A DNA stretch of 64,000 nucleotides from Bifidobacterium samirii (GTDB lineage: Bacteria > Actinomycetota > Actinomycetes > Actinomycetales > Bifidobacteriaceae), in NCBI RefSeq assembly GCF_003952945.1, contig NZ_QXGK01000003.1:140905-204904 (forward strand), given 5' to 3'. Of this stretch, positions 43,905 to 53,754 are shown piece after piece. Numbering within the stretch: position 1 is the first letter of the stretch; each line of letters starts with the position of its first letter. A program made the position numbers and the translations under genes. Below the pieces are notes generated by a model. That model searched no databases, was not told the origin of the DNA, and saw nothing but the letters and a program-made list of their open reading frames with translations.

Positions 43905-44281
43905 CTACGATGGGCGGCGCAACAGGCGACGATCCGTCATCAGCGGGGAGCCTTCGGAAGAACAGCGGAGCGCCGCAACCGGCCATCCGCCCAGTAGAAC
44001 CGACGGGATCGGCCCGACACAGCCGAACTCAAGCGGTCGCCCGGCCGGCTCCCACGGAACCGGAACCGACGCGACAAGCGAGGTGGTACCGCGGTGGCGG
44101 CGCGCAAGCGGCCGGCATCGTCCTCGTACACGGGACCGGCGCAACAGGCCATCCCGACGCGACGGCGTCACGCACACGAGGAACGGACCACCATCGACCC
44201 CGCGATGCGCAACGCCGGCACGCCGGCCATGGAACGACGTCGTTCCCGCAGGACAGAGCAAACGCATCGACGAGGAGAACC
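43905..44281 (+). promoter_or_regulatory. T-box riboswitch controlling ileS (translational type)
   Basis: The leader contains the near-invariant T-box GAGGTGGTACCGCGG (44080-44094). Upstream, ATCAGCGGGGAGCCTTCGG is the stem I pattern of actinobacterial ileS T-boxes, with ATC at 43939-43941 as the likely isoleucine specifier codon. The 3' part ends near the GAGGAG ribosome-binding site at about 44273. No U-run terminator is present, so uncharged tRNA-Ile probably frees the Shine-Dalgarno rather than blocking termination. The 5' end is approximate, as the transcription start is not defined. Confidence 0.9.
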
Positions 44282-47200
44282 ATGGTGAGCGAATCCACCG
44301 ATCATGTGTATCCCAAGGCCCACGAAGGCGGCGACACCGCCGACGTGGCCCCCAACCCGAGCTTCCCGCAGCTGGAGGAGCACGTCCTCGACTACTGGGA
44401 GCAGGACGACACCTTCCGCAAGTCCATCGACCGGCGCGACTCCGGCGACGGCAGCCAGAACGAATTCGTGTTCTTCGACGGCCCGCCCTTCGCCAACGGC
44501 CTGCCGCATTACGGCCACCTGCTGACCGGCTACGCCAAGGACGTGATCCCGCGCTACCAGACCATGAAGGGCCACAAGGTCAACCGCGTGTTCGGCTGGG
44601 ACACGCACGGCCTGCCCGCCGAACTCGAGGCGCAGAAGGAGCTCGGCATCGACTCCGTCGAGCAGATCGAGCAGATGGGCATCGACAAGTTCAACGACGC
44701 CTGCCGCGCCTCCGTGCTCAAGTACACCAACGAATGGCAGGACTACGTGCACCGCCAGGCCCGCTGGGTCGACTTCGAGCACGGCTACAAGACTCTCAAC
44801 ATCCCGTACATGGAGTCGGTGATGTGGGCGTTCAAGCAGCTCTACGACAAGGGCCTCGCCTACAAGGGCCACCGCGTGCTGCCGTACTGCCCGAAGGACC
44901 AGACGCCGCTGAGCGCGCACGAGCTGCGCATGGACGCCGACGTCTACCAGGACCGTCAGGACACCACCGTGTCCGTGGCCGTCAGGCTGCGCGACGAGGA
45001 CGACGCCTACGCGGTGTTCTGGACCACCACGCCGTGGACCGTGCCCACCAACTTCGCGATCGTCGTCGGCGCCGACATCGACTACGTCGAGGTCCGCCCG
45101 ACCGAAGGCCGCTTCGCCGGCAAGAAGTTCTATCTGGGCAAGGCGCTGCTCGGCTCCTACGCCAAGGAGCTCGGCGAGGACTACGAGGTGGTGCGCGAGC
45201 TCAAGGGCGCCGACATGGAGGGCTGGCGCTACTGGCCGGTGTTCCCGTACTTCGCCGGCGAGCAGGCCGTCGCCGAAGGCGGCGTGCCCGGCGCCAACGC
45301 GTACACGATCTTCACCGCCGACTACGTCGACACCGTCGAAGGCACCGGCCTGGTCCATCAGGCCCCCTACGGCGAGGACGATATGAACACGCTCAACGCG
45401 CACGACATCAAGAGCGTGGACGTGCTCGACGCCGGCTGCAACTTCACGTCGCTGTGCCCCGACTACGAAGGCATGTTCGTGTTCGACGCGAACCTGCCGA
45501 TCCTGCGCAACCTGCGCGCCGGCGACGGCCCGCTGGCCGACATCCCCGAGGAGCACCGCGCGATCCTCTTCCAGGAGAAGAGCTACGTGCACTCCTACCC
45601 GCACTGCTGGCGCTGCGCCACCCCGCTGATCTACAAGCCGGTCAGCTCCTGGTTCGTGTCCGTCACGAAGATCAAGGAGCGTCTGCTGGAGCTCAACCAG
45701 GAGATCAACTGGATCCCGGACAACGTCAAGGACGGCCAGTTCGGCAAGTGGCTCGCCAACGCGCGCGACTGGTCCATCTCCCGCAACCGCTTCTGGGGCT
45801 CCCCGATCCCGGTGTGGGTGAGCGACGACCCGAAGTACCCGCGCGTCGACGTGTACGGCTCACTCGAGGAGCTCAAGGCCGACTTCGGCGACTACCCGCG
45901 CGACAACGACGGCAACATCAACATGCACCGTCCGTACATCGACCGCCTGACCCGCCCGAACCCGGACGACCCGACCGGCAAGTCGCAGATGCACCGCATC
46001 ACCGACGTGCTCGACTGCTGGTTCGAATCCGGCTCCATGCCGTTCGCCCAGTTCCACTACCCGTTCGAGAACAAGGAGTTCTTCGAGCAGCACTTCCCGT
46101 GCGACTACATCGTCGAATACATCGGCCAGACCCGCGGCTGGTTCTACACGCTGCACATCATGGCCACCGCCCTGTTCGACAAGCCGGCGTTCAAGAACGT
46201 CATCTGCCACGGCATCGTGCTCGGCTCCGACGGCCAGAAGATGAGCAAGCACCTGCGCAACTACCCGGACGTCAACGGCGTGTTCGACCAGTACGGCTCC
46301 GACGCGATGCGCTGGTTCCTCATGAGCTCGCCGATCCTGCGCGGCGGCAACCTCATCGTGACCGCCGACGGCATCCGCGACACGGTCCGCCAGGTCATGC
46401 TGCCCGTGTGGAGCTCGTACTACTTCTTCACGCTGTACGCCAACGCGGCCAACGGCGGCAAGGGCTTCGACGCCCGTCGTCTGCGCGCCGACGAGGTCGC
46501 CTCCCTGCCGGAGATGGACCGCTACCTGCTGGCCCGCACCCGCCGCCTGATCGAATCCGCCGGCCGTTCGCTCGACGAGTTCGCGATCTCCGACGCGTGC
46601 GACGCGGTCGCCGACTTCATCGACGTGCTCACCAACTGGTACATCCGCAACACCCGCGACCGCTTCTGGAACGAGGACGAGCACGCATTCAACACGCTGT
46701 ACACCGTGCTCGAGGCGTTCATGCGCGTCCTGGCGCCGCTCGCCCCGATGGAGGCCGAAGCCGTGTGGCGCGGCCTGACCGGCGGCGAATCCGTCCATCT
46801 GGCCGACTGGCCGGCGCTGGAGGCCGACGGCGAGGCGACCGAACTGGGCGCCGTCCTGCTTGACGACCCGGCGCTCGTCGCCGCGATGGAGAAGGTGCGC
46901 GAGGTCGTCTCCGGCACCCTGTCGCTGCGTAAGGCCGAGAAGATCCGCGTGCGCCAGCCGCTGAGCCGCCTGACCGTCGTGACCGAGGACGTCGACGCCG
47001 TCGCCGCCTACGCCGGCCTGCTGCGCGGCGAACTCAACGTCAAGGACGTCGAGTTCTGCACGCTCGCCGACGCGCCCGCCCGCGGCCTGACCATCGTGCA
47101 CGAGCTCAAGGTCAACGCGCGCGCCGCCGGCCCGCGTCTGGGCAAGCAGGTCCAGTTCGCCATCAAGGCGTCCAAGACCGGCGCCTGGCATGTGGACGCC

Positions 47201-47611
47201 GCCACCGGCGCCCCGGTCGTCAAGACCCCGACCGGCGAGCTCGCGCTCGTCGCCGGCGAATACGAGATGATCAACCGCGTGGAGGAGGCCGACGCCGCGA
47301 ACGCATCCGCGTCCGTGTCCGCCGCGCTGCCCACCGGCGGCTTCGTGATCCTCGACACGGCGCTCACCGACGACCTCGTCGCCGAAGGCTACGCGCGCGA
47401 CGCGATCCGCGCCGTCCAGGACGCCCGCAAGGACGCCGGACTCGACATCGCCGACCGCATCAGACTCACGCTCACCGTGCCCGCCGACCACGCCGGACAG
47501 ATCGAACAGTTCCGCGACCTCATCGCCCGCGAGACGCTCGCCGAAGCCGGCGTCGACGTGATCGCCGACGAGGGTGCGCAGGAACTGGGCGTGCGCGTCG
47601 CCAAGGCGTAA
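44282..47611 (+). CDS. ileS: Isoleucyl-tRNA synthetase
   Basis: A 1109-residue class Ia synthetase that charges tRNA-Ile, with the length of the eukaryotic-like (type 2) IleRS. The HIGH motif is GLPHYGHLL (76-79) and the KMSKS motif is DGQKMSKHLRNY (about 653-657). The editing domain has YAVFWTTTPWTVPTN and GLVHQAPYGEDD. The C-terminal anticodon-binding part includes LAPLAPMEAEAVW. The ATG follows GAGGAGAACC; the next codon, GTG, is an unlikely alternative. It is controlled by the T-box directly upstream and ended by a strong terminator. Confidence 0.97.
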   Translation: MVSESTDHVYPKAHEGGDTADVAPNPSFPQLEEHVLDYWEQDDTFRKSIDRRDSGDGSQNEFVFFDGPPFANGLPHYGHLLTGYAKDVIPRYQTMKGHKVNRVFGWDTHGLPAELEAQKELGIDSVEQIEQMGIDKFNDACRASVLKYTNEWQDYVHRQARWVDFEHGYKTLNIPYMESVMWAFKQLYDKGLAYKGHRVLPYCPKDQTPLSAHELRMDADVYQDRQDTTVSVAVRLRDEDDAYAVFWTTTPWTVPTNFAIVVGADIDYVEVRPTEGRFAGKKFYLGKALLGSYAKELGEDYEVVRELKGADMEGWRYWPVFPYFAGEQAVAEGGVPGANAYTIFTADYVDTVEGTGLVHQAPYGEDDMNTLNAHDIKSVDVLDAGCNFTSLCPDYEGMFVFDANLPILRNLRAGDGPLADIPEEHRAILFQEKSYVHSYPHCWRCATPLIYKPVSSWFVSVTKIKERLLELNQEINWIPDNVKDGQFGKWLANARDWSISRNRFWGSPIPVWVSDDPKYPRVDVYGSLEELKADFGDYPRDNDGNINMHRPYIDRLTRPNPDDPTGKSQMHRITDVLDCWFESGSMPFAQFHYPFENKEFFEQHFPCDYIVEYIGQTRGWFYTLHIMATALFDKPAFKNVICHGIVLGSDGQKMSKHLRNYPDVNGVFDQYGSDAMRWFLMSSPILRGGNLIVTADGIRDTVRQVMLPVWSSYYFFTLYANAANGGKGFDARRLRADEVASLPEMDRYLLARTRRLIESAGRSLDEFAISDACDAVADFIDVLTNWYIRNTRDRFWNEDEHAFNTLYTVLEAFMRVLAPLAPMEAEAVWRGLTGGESVHLADWPALEADGEATELGAVLLDDPALVAAMEKVREVVSGTLSLRKAEKIRVRQPLSRLTVVTEDVDAVAAYAGLLRGELNVKDVEFCTLADAPARGLTIVHELKVNARAAGPRLGKQVQFAIKASKTGAWHVDAATGAPVVKTPTGELALVAGEYEMINRVEEADAANASASVSAALPTGGFVILDTALTDDLVAEGYARDAIRAVQDARKDAGLDIADRIRLTLTVPADHAGQIEQFRDLIARETLAEAGVDVIADEGAQELGVRVAKA

Positions 47612-47631
47612 CGGAACCGCGTAACCGACAG

Positions 47632-47707
47632 AGTGCCCCCCGTGTCAAGGATCGTGCCGTCCCCCATTGCAGCGACGGCACGATCCTTGACGCGGGGGCA
47701 CTTTTTT
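47632..47707 (+). terminator. Rho-independent terminator of ileS
   Basis: AGTGCCCCC pairs with GGGGGCACT around a second long stem (GTCAAGGATCGTGCCGTC and complement), followed by six T residues. Confidence 0.9.
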
Positions 47708-47798
47708 ACCTCCTGAACGTTGCCGGGCTACGATGAATATGCCGTCCGTCCATATGGACGCTGCGGCACTATCCGAATCCGCAAGGAGGCGAACGCTT

Positions 47799-50700
47799 AT
47801 GCCCGGCAATGTACAAGGCGATGTGGGACTGTCCCGTCAGGCGAGGTCGATCTGGGGCAAGACCAATCGGCAGGACGACGATTGGTGGCTGCCGCTCTAC
47901 GCGCACATGGCCGACTCCATCGCCATGGCGGAACGCATCTGGGACCACTGGACGCCGGACGGCACCAAGGCGATCGTTCGCCGCAGCATATATGGCCAGC
48001 GTGACGTCGCTGCGAGCGCAACCGCCGAACCAACGTCACAGGTCGTTGAGCGTGACGATTTGGCACGGAAGACGTACCTGCTGCTCGCCGGCATCCACGA
48101 CATCGGCAAGGCGACACCGATTTTCCAAATCAAACCGATTCGATACACAGCCGGAATCGATGGTAACAAGCTGAACATGGCATGGTTGCCTGAACATGCC
48201 GGACTGCCGATCGATGATGACTTCGTCGACCTGCGCAAACCGACGCATCCGATCGCCGGGCAGATCATCGTGGAACGCTACCTATGCGAACGACACACAT
48301 GGGACGAGACGATGGCCCAATCCTATGCAAGTGTCATCGGAGGACACCACGGAACGCCGCCGAGCTTCGACATACTGCGAAAATTCCGCGATGGTTTCCC
48401 CAAACGACTCGGCCATGATCTTCCGGATTCCACCGCATGGCTGGACGTGCAATACGAACTCATCGACTTCGTCATACGGCGAATCGGCATGACGGACCAT
48501 GATCTCGACATACTCTCGACCCGATTCCTGCACCCGTGCGCCGCATCCATCCTGACCGGACTGGTCATCATGGCCGACTGGATCGCCAGCGACAGCGACG
48601 ACGACCGCTTCCCACTTGTCCCCACACGCGCAGTCGAATACAACGGTGACGACATCCACACCTGGGAAGGACTGAACCGGAGAGCGGACCGCGCATGGCG
48701 GTCTGTGGGACTCAGTACGCCGTGGAACGCACCACAGAATGACATCATGGATGAAACTGTGGGCGCTGGCGCAGTCGGTTCTGACGCGTGGTTCCGCAGC
48801 AGGTTCCGTCTGCCCGAAGGAGCAATCCCACGTCCCATGCAGCGCGAAGCCGTCCGCCTCGCCTCCACCACCGACGAACCCGGACTCATGATCATCGAAG
48901 CACCCATGGGCGAAGGCAAGACCGAAGCCGCGCTCGCGGCAGCCGAAATCCTCGCCCGCCGCACCGGCCGCGGCGGCGTATGCGTCGCCCTGCCCACCAT
49001 GGCCACCACCGACGCCATGTTCGGACGCGTCCACACATGGATGGAATCCCTGCCCCACGACGGCGAGCGAGACAAAACCGTGTGGCTCGCACACGGCAAA
49101 GCCCAACTGAACGAGGAATTCCGCGGTGTCATCGCGTCATCTCGTCGCGGGTTCTCCTCCATAGACTCCGATCCGGACGACTCCGGACAGCGGCCGGCGA
49201 CGTTTCGCCGCAAGCGCGACGTACCCCCGGAAACCGTCGTATCGGACTGGATGTGGGGACGCAAGAAAGGCGTTCTGGCCAACTTCCTCATCTGCACCAT
49301 CGACCAGGTCCTCATGGGCGCGCTGGAGATGAAACACGTCGTATTGCGGCAGTTGGCGCTCGCCAACAAGGTCGTCGTCATCGACGAATGCCACGCGTAC
49401 GACGCGTACATGCAGGAGTATCTCAAGCGGATCCTCGAATGGCTGGGCGGTTTCGGCGCGCCGGTGGTGCTGCTGTCCGCGACGCTGCCGGAATCACAGC
49501 GGCAGGCCATGACGGGCGCCTATCTAAAGGGACGTTCGGCTGTTGCGCAAAACGGGGGAGCATCGAATCGGCTTACGGACGCTGGGCGGACGGTGATGCC
49601 GAAACGGGGACGCTGGAGCAGGGCGAAGACGAACGAGTTCGCTTCCGCCGTTACTGCGGCCGATGCGGCGGACGGAACGTCACGGACTGAATCGATGGCA
49701 TCGGCATACCCTCTCATCACCTATACGCAAGGTGCGACGGTCCGCATGCTGCCGGTCGCTCCCTCGGGACGCTCATCGCAGGTGACCTGCCGCATGTGCG
49801 CCGACGACGATGCGACGCTGACCTCGCTGGTCGACCGTCTGACCGTGGACGGCGGATGCATCGGTGTCATCTGCGATACGGTGGCCCGCGCCCAGCATGC
49901 CGCCGACCTGCTGGCACGACGATACGGTGCCGACACGGTGAAACTGACGCATGCGAGGTTCATGGACCTCGACCGCATGGCCAACGAAACCGAACTGCGC
50001 GACCTGCTGGGGCCACAGAGTACTGTGGGCAACGGGAAGCGGCCCCACCGGCTGATCGTGGTGGGCACGCAGGTGCTCGAACAGTCCCTGGACATCGACT
50101 TCGACGCGCTGATCACCGACATCGCGCCGGTCGATCTGATCATGCAACGACTGGGGCGCGTGCACCGGCATCACCGCGGCGAGGGGGAATCGGACCGTCC
50201 CGAGTCTCTGCGTCGGGCGCAATGCTTCATCCGTGGCGTCAAAGCATGGCATGATGACGGACCTCGATTCGCCGGTTCCGTGACGCTCGTCTACCCGGAA
50301 GCATCTCTGATGGAGGCTTTGGGCGTACTAGGGTTGACGGACGATTCGGCCGGATGCGATATCCGACTCCCCGAGGACATCGCGCGGACGGTGCGGCTGG
50401 CCTATGGGTCGCACGCCGAATCGGTGATCGCGGCAGGCTGGCGGAATCATTATGCCGATGCCGTGAAGCGGAGGGCGGAACAGCGGGACAAGAAGCACAA
50501 TCGGGCCAGTACGTGTCTGATGACGTCGTTGGCGGAGCTTGAACGGAATCAGGGGACACTGACGGACTGGTTCACTCCCCGCATCGATGAAACGGACGAC
50601 GACAAGGGGCCTCGAGCGGTGCGCGACACGCAGGAGAGCGTCGAAGTGCTGCTGCTGCGTCGCACCGGCGACGACCTGCGATTGCTGCCGTGGATCGGGG

Positions 50701-51032
50701 ACGAGCGTCACGGCATCGACTCCGGCGCTCGCGTTCCGACCGACATCGCGCCGGACGACGATCTGGCCGTGCTGATATCACAATGCGCCGTGCGTCTGCC
50801 CGTATCCATGTGCCGACCCGACAGAATCGACTACCTCATCACGGTACTGGAACGTGACTGCATCGACGACATATGGGCCTGGCAGGACTCGCCGTGGCTC
50901 GCCGGACGACTGGCGATCATCTTGGACGAAGAGACGATTGGAGGGCGGTCGCATTGGCATGCGACTGTGGAGGGTTTCGACGTACGTTACTCCCCGGAAT
51001 CGGGCTTGGCGGTGTCCGGCGAGAATCAGTGA
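47799..51032 (+). CDS. cas3: CRISPR-associated helicase-nuclease Cas3 (type I-E)
   Basis: A 1077-residue HD-nuclease/helicase fusion that degrades DNA marked by Cascade. The HD domain shows His36, the His100-Asp101 pair in LLAGIHDIGKATP and GGHHGTPPSF. The helicase has Walker A APMGEGKT (Lys374), the DECH box (Asp529) in VVIDECHAYDAYM, motif III LLSATLP and the motif VI region LIMQRLGRVHRH. I chose the ATG at 47799 because AGGAGG precedes it by nine bases; upstream in-frame ATGs at 47733, 47739 and 47754 lack such a site. It starts the cas locus but is separated from cas8e by 254 bases. Confidence 0.95.
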   Translation: MPGNVQGDVGLSRQARSIWGKTNRQDDDWWLPLYAHMADSIAMAERIWDHWTPDGTKAIVRRSIYGQRDVAASATAEPTSQVVERDDLARKTYLLLAGIHDIGKATPIFQIKPIRYTAGIDGNKLNMAWLPEHAGLPIDDDFVDLRKPTHPIAGQIIVERYLCERHTWDETMAQSYASVIGGHHGTPPSFDILRKFRDGFPKRLGHDLPDSTAWLDVQYELIDFVIRRIGMTDHDLDILSTRFLHPCAASILTGLVIMADWIASDSDDDRFPLVPTRAVEYNGDDIHTWEGLNRRADRAWRSVGLSTPWNAPQNDIMDETVGAGAVGSDAWFRSRFRLPEGAIPRPMQREAVRLASTTDEPGLMIIEAPMGEGKTEAALAAAEILARRTGRGGVCVALPTMATTDAMFGRVHTWMESLPHDGERDKTVWLAHGKAQLNEEFRGVIASSRRGFSSIDSDPDDSGQRPATFRRKRDVPPETVVSDWMWGRKKGVLANFLICTIDQVLMGALEMKHVVLRQLALANKVVVIDECHAYDAYMQEYLKRILEWLGGFGAPVVLLSATLPESQRQAMTGAYLKGRSAVAQNGGASNRLTDAGRTVMPKRGRWSRAKTNEFASAVTAADAADGTSRTESMASAYPLITYTQGATVRMLPVAPSGRSSQVTCRMCADDDATLTSLVDRLTVDGGCIGVICDTVARAQHAADLLARRYGADTVKLTHARFMDLDRMANETELRDLLGPQSTVGNGKRPHRLIVVGTQVLEQSLDIDFDALITDIAPVDLIMQRLGRVHRHHRGEGESDRPESLRRAQCFIRGVKAWHDDGPRFAGSVTLVYPEASLMEALGVLGLTDDSAGCDIRLPEDIARTVRLAYGSHAESVIAAGWRNHYADAVKRRAEQRDKKHNRASTCLMTSLAELERNQGTLTDWFTPRIDETDDDKGPRAVRDTQESVEVLLLRRTGDDLRLLPWIGDERHGIDSGARVPTDIAPDDDLAVLISQCAVRLPVSMCRPDRIDYLITVLERDCIDDIWAWQDSPWLAGRLAIILDEETIGGRSHWHATVEGFDVRYSPESGLAVSGENQ

Positions 51033-51072
51033 CGAGGTCGACCAATTGGGTCCGCCATGCGCGCGATGATTG

Positions 51073-51151
51073 ATGATGCCCCTGTATGTGGGGATGCTCC
51101 AATGGATATGTGGAGGCACTCGGTGTTCCCCGCATCGGCGGGGTTGTCGAT
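51073..51151 (+). repeat. Two degenerate CRISPR-like repeats between cas3 and cas8e
   Basis: Two segments resemble the array repeat. One at about 51073-51101 contains CCCCTGTATGTGGGGATGCTCC. One at about 51123-51151 begins GTGTTCCCCGCATCGGCGGGG. They are separated by roughly 21 bases, not the 32 of the array. ATATGTGGAGGCAC (51106-51119), in the segment between them, is the complement of GTGCCTCCGCATAT (51160-51173) except for one position that could wobble-pair. They may be a relict mini-array or a regulatory RNA. Confidence 0.5.
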
Positions 51152-51211
51152 CCGCAACCGTGCCTCCGCATATTGGCGCAAAACGACAGCTTTGGTCCCA
51201 TGTCCATGTTC

Positions 51212-51240
51212 TTGACTTTTGCTTTCCGTGATGCTATGGT
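51212..51240 (+). promoter_or_regulatory. Promoter of the Cascade operon
   Basis: TTGACT (51212-51217), a 17-base spacer and TATGGT (51235-51240) form a good vegetative promoter 46 bases before the cas8e start. Confidence 0.65.
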
Positions 51241-51286
51241 GAGGTCATCGCAAAAAACTGCCAATGAAGGCGGAAAGGAGGGGTGA

Positions 51287-53035
51287 ATGACGGAGTCGAA
51301 TGACGGCGCGCAGCCGTGGTTCAACCTGGTGGACGAGCCGTGGATTGCGTGCGTGTATGTCGACGGGCATGTCGAAGACGTCTCGTTGAAGACGCTGTTC
51401 CGGGATGCTCCGCGCATCCGGGCGTTGTCCGGCGACCTGCCGCAGCAGGTGATGGCACTGCTGCGCTTCCTGCTGGCCATCCTGTACCGGGCGTTCCTGG
51501 ATGAAGGGATGTCCCGCGAGGACATGCGGTCGATGTGGAAGCACATGTGGGAGGTCGCCCGTTTCGAGGAAGGATACATCGAGGAGTATCTGGACGCGTT
51601 CCATGACCGGTTCTATCTGATCGGCGGTGACCACCCGTTCTACCAGACGCCGGGGCTCGCCTACGCCGGCGACAAGACGATGGATCCGATCGGCGAGATG
51701 ATTGCCGACGTGCCCAAGCCCGAGAAGTTCCTGTTCGCGATGCGCAGCCTGCCGTCTCTGGACGATGGCATCGACCTTGCCCAGGCGGCGCGCTGGCTGA
51801 TATTCGCGCAGGCCTACGACGTCGCCGGCATCAAAAGCCCGGTCGTCGGCAACACGCACGTGAACAAGGGCAAGGTGTACGCGCCCAAGGGACTGCCGGG
51901 CACCGGCTGGCAGGGCACGATCGGCACCATCGCGCTCGAAGGCGACACCCTGTTCGAGACGCTGATGCTGAACTGGTGCCTCTATATTCCCGGCGGCGCC
52001 GACCTCTTCGGCCTCGCCGACGACGTGCCGCCATGGGAGCGTGACGAGGCGCCGACGCCTGATATGCGGGTGCTGTCCTCGTTCACCGGCCCGGTCGGCG
52101 CGTTCACGATGCAATCCCGGCGCATCCTGCTGGTGCCGAACGAACGGCAGGACCGCATCATCGGCATGATCAACTGCTACGGCGACGCAATCGCCGCCTA
52201 CAACACCGACTCGTGCGAAACCATGACCGCATGGTATGCGAGCATCCCGCAGCAGAAGAAGCTCGGACTGGGCGCACCGCCGCTCATGCCGACGACCCAC
52301 AAGGCGGGTCGGGCGTTGTGGCGCGGATTGACGCCGATTCTCAGCGTCGACCCCGATGCCAGGGACACTCGCCCGGCCGTGGTCCGCTGGGCGGAGGAAC
52401 TGCAGGAACGCCGGTGCCTCGACCGCGACAGCCACACGCTGTCGCTGGTCACGGTGCACGCGCAGGGCATGACCTACGGCACGCAGAGCAGCGTATACGA
52501 AAGCGGCATCGACGATGCGGTGGATCTCAACGCCGCCTTCGTACGCCGGGATTTCCCCGCGATCGCGACCGTGGTCGACGTGGTGTCCGCCACTGATGAG
52601 GCCGTGGAGAAGTCATTGTCGGTCTTCATCACCAACCTGCGCGTCGCCGCCGGCGACAAGACGGGCAACGATCGTATGAAGACGGTCAGGGAACGCGTCA
52701 AGGAGGAAGCCTACTCACGCCTGGACGGCGTGTTCCGCGACCGGCTGGCAGCCTTCGGACCGGACCGCGACTGCGAATCGTACCGGCGCGACTGGCAGGA
52801 CGACGTGCATCGCATCCTGCTCGACATCGGCCGCGACTACCTGCGCAACGCCGACGTACGTGCGTTCAGCGAACACGCCAACGGCGCCATCGGATCCGAC
52901 TGGATGTCGGCCGCGAGAGCGCAGCGGATCTTCCGGGCGCAACTGAACCGGATACTGGGCCGGCTGCCCCAGTCGGAGGAATCCCCGGCGGCGGACGAGA
53001 CGGCAATGGAACCAGCCTATGAAGGAGTACGGTGA
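51287..53035 (+). CDS. cas8e: Cascade large subunit Cas8e (Cse1/CasA)
   Basis: A 582-residue type I-E large subunit, which reads the PAM and recruits Cas3. The N-terminus FNLVDEPWIACVYVDGHVEDVSLKTLFRDA is the Cse1 signature. ALLRFLLAILYRAFL and HPFYQTPGL follow the family pattern, and the C-terminal helical bundle is ordinary. The ATG follows GGAAAGGAGG. It overlaps cse2 at TGATG, so the Cascade genes are translationally coupled. The length (about 500-580) is at the upper end of the family. Confidence 0.94.
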   Translation: MTESNDGAQPWFNLVDEPWIACVYVDGHVEDVSLKTLFRDAPRIRALSGDLPQQVMALLRFLLAILYRAFLDEGMSREDMRSMWKHMWEVARFEEGYIEEYLDAFHDRFYLIGGDHPFYQTPGLAYAGDKTMDPIGEMIADVPKPEKFLFAMRSLPSLDDGIDLAQAARWLIFAQAYDVAGIKSPVVGNTHVNKGKVYAPKGLPGTGWQGTIGTIALEGDTLFETLMLNWCLYIPGGADLFGLADDVPPWERDEAPTPDMRVLSSFTGPVGAFTMQSRRILLVPNERQDRIIGMINCYGDAIAAYNTDSCETMTAWYASIPQQKKLGLGAPPLMPTTHKAGRALWRGLTPILSVDPDARDTRPAVVRWAEELQERRCLDRDSHTLSLVTVHAQGMTYGTQSSVYESGIDDAVDLNAAFVRRDFPAIATVVDVVSATDEAVEKSLSVFITNLRVAAGDKTGNDRMKTVRERVKEEAYSRLDGVFRDRLAAFGPDRDCESYRRDWQDDVHRILLDIGRDYLRNADVRAFSEHANGAIGSDWMSAARAQRIFRAQLNRILGRLPQSEESPAADETAMEPAYEGVR

Positions 53036-53679
53036 TGGCACGCTATTTCTCCCGCGACACTGCGGACAAGCTGGCCGGGTTCGTGGACGGCAAGATCCAG
53101 AACATTCAGAAGCGTTATATCGCCAAACCGGGCGGAGATTCCTGGTCGCGTGCCTGTCTGGCGCGACTGCGCCGTGATTTCGACGGTGCCACGCCGTCAT
53201 GGATGACCGTCGGCAGCGACCTGTTCGCCGGCTGGCCGGACGATGTGCCGCTGGTCGACGACAGCGTCAGGGAGGTCGCCGCGGTCAAGGCGGCGATGGA
53301 GCTATACGCATGGCATCAGCAGTCGCAGCCGCAGGGCATGGCCCAGGAATCCGGTGCCGGCAAGGACCGCATGACCTTCGGCAAGGCATGCAGCGGTCTG
53401 GCACGAGATCCCTCCAGGGCCAAGGCGATACGCCGTCGACTGGAGGCCATCGAGGCATGCCCCGACTTCAACGGCATGGTACGAGGCATCCGCGCGCTCA
53501 TCATGATGATGCGGCGCCCCGGCGGCGACGTCAAACCGATCGAACTCGACTACCGGGCGCTGACCCGCGACCTGTACCAGATGCAGTTCCCCGAATCCCG
53601 CAGCGCGGTGTTCCAACGCTGGAGCCGCGACTATTGGAACTCCATCTCCCCGGACACCGACAAGACGAAACGGCAATGA
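53035..53679 (+). CDS. cse2: Cascade small subunit Cse2/Cas11
   Basis: A 214-residue helical protein that lines the Cascade belly and stabilises the R-loop. RACLARLRRDFDGATPS and MTFGKACSGLARDPS fit the Cse2 pattern of two helical bundles, and the final RALTRDLYQMQFPESRSAVFQRWSRDYW is also typical. The ATG at 53035 overlaps the cas8e stop and follows AAGGAG by seven bases; a GTG at 53032 is an alternative. It is second in the Cascade operon. Confidence 0.9.
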   Translation: MARYFSRDTADKLAGFVDGKIQNIQKRYIAKPGGDSWSRACLARLRRDFDGATPSWMTVGSDLFAGWPDDVPLVDDSVREVAAVKAAMELYAWHQQSQPQGMAQESGAGKDRMTFGKACSGLARDPSRAKAIRRRLEAIEACPDFNGMVRGIRALIMMMRRPGGDVKPIELDYRALTRDLYQMQFPESRSAVFQRWSRDYWNSISPDTDKTKRQ

Positions 53680-53754
53680 CCATACCGGCGGACAGCCGCC
53701 GCCCACAACCGTCAACCCGCGTCCGCGACGACGCGACAACGAAAGGAACCAATC

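Noticed and set aside
51106-51173. Simple claim that the relict spacer targets the Cascade promoter
   Set aside because: The complementary stretch is about 40 bp upstream of the -35, misses the presumed seed and lacks an evident PAM, so it is reported only as a hypothesis.
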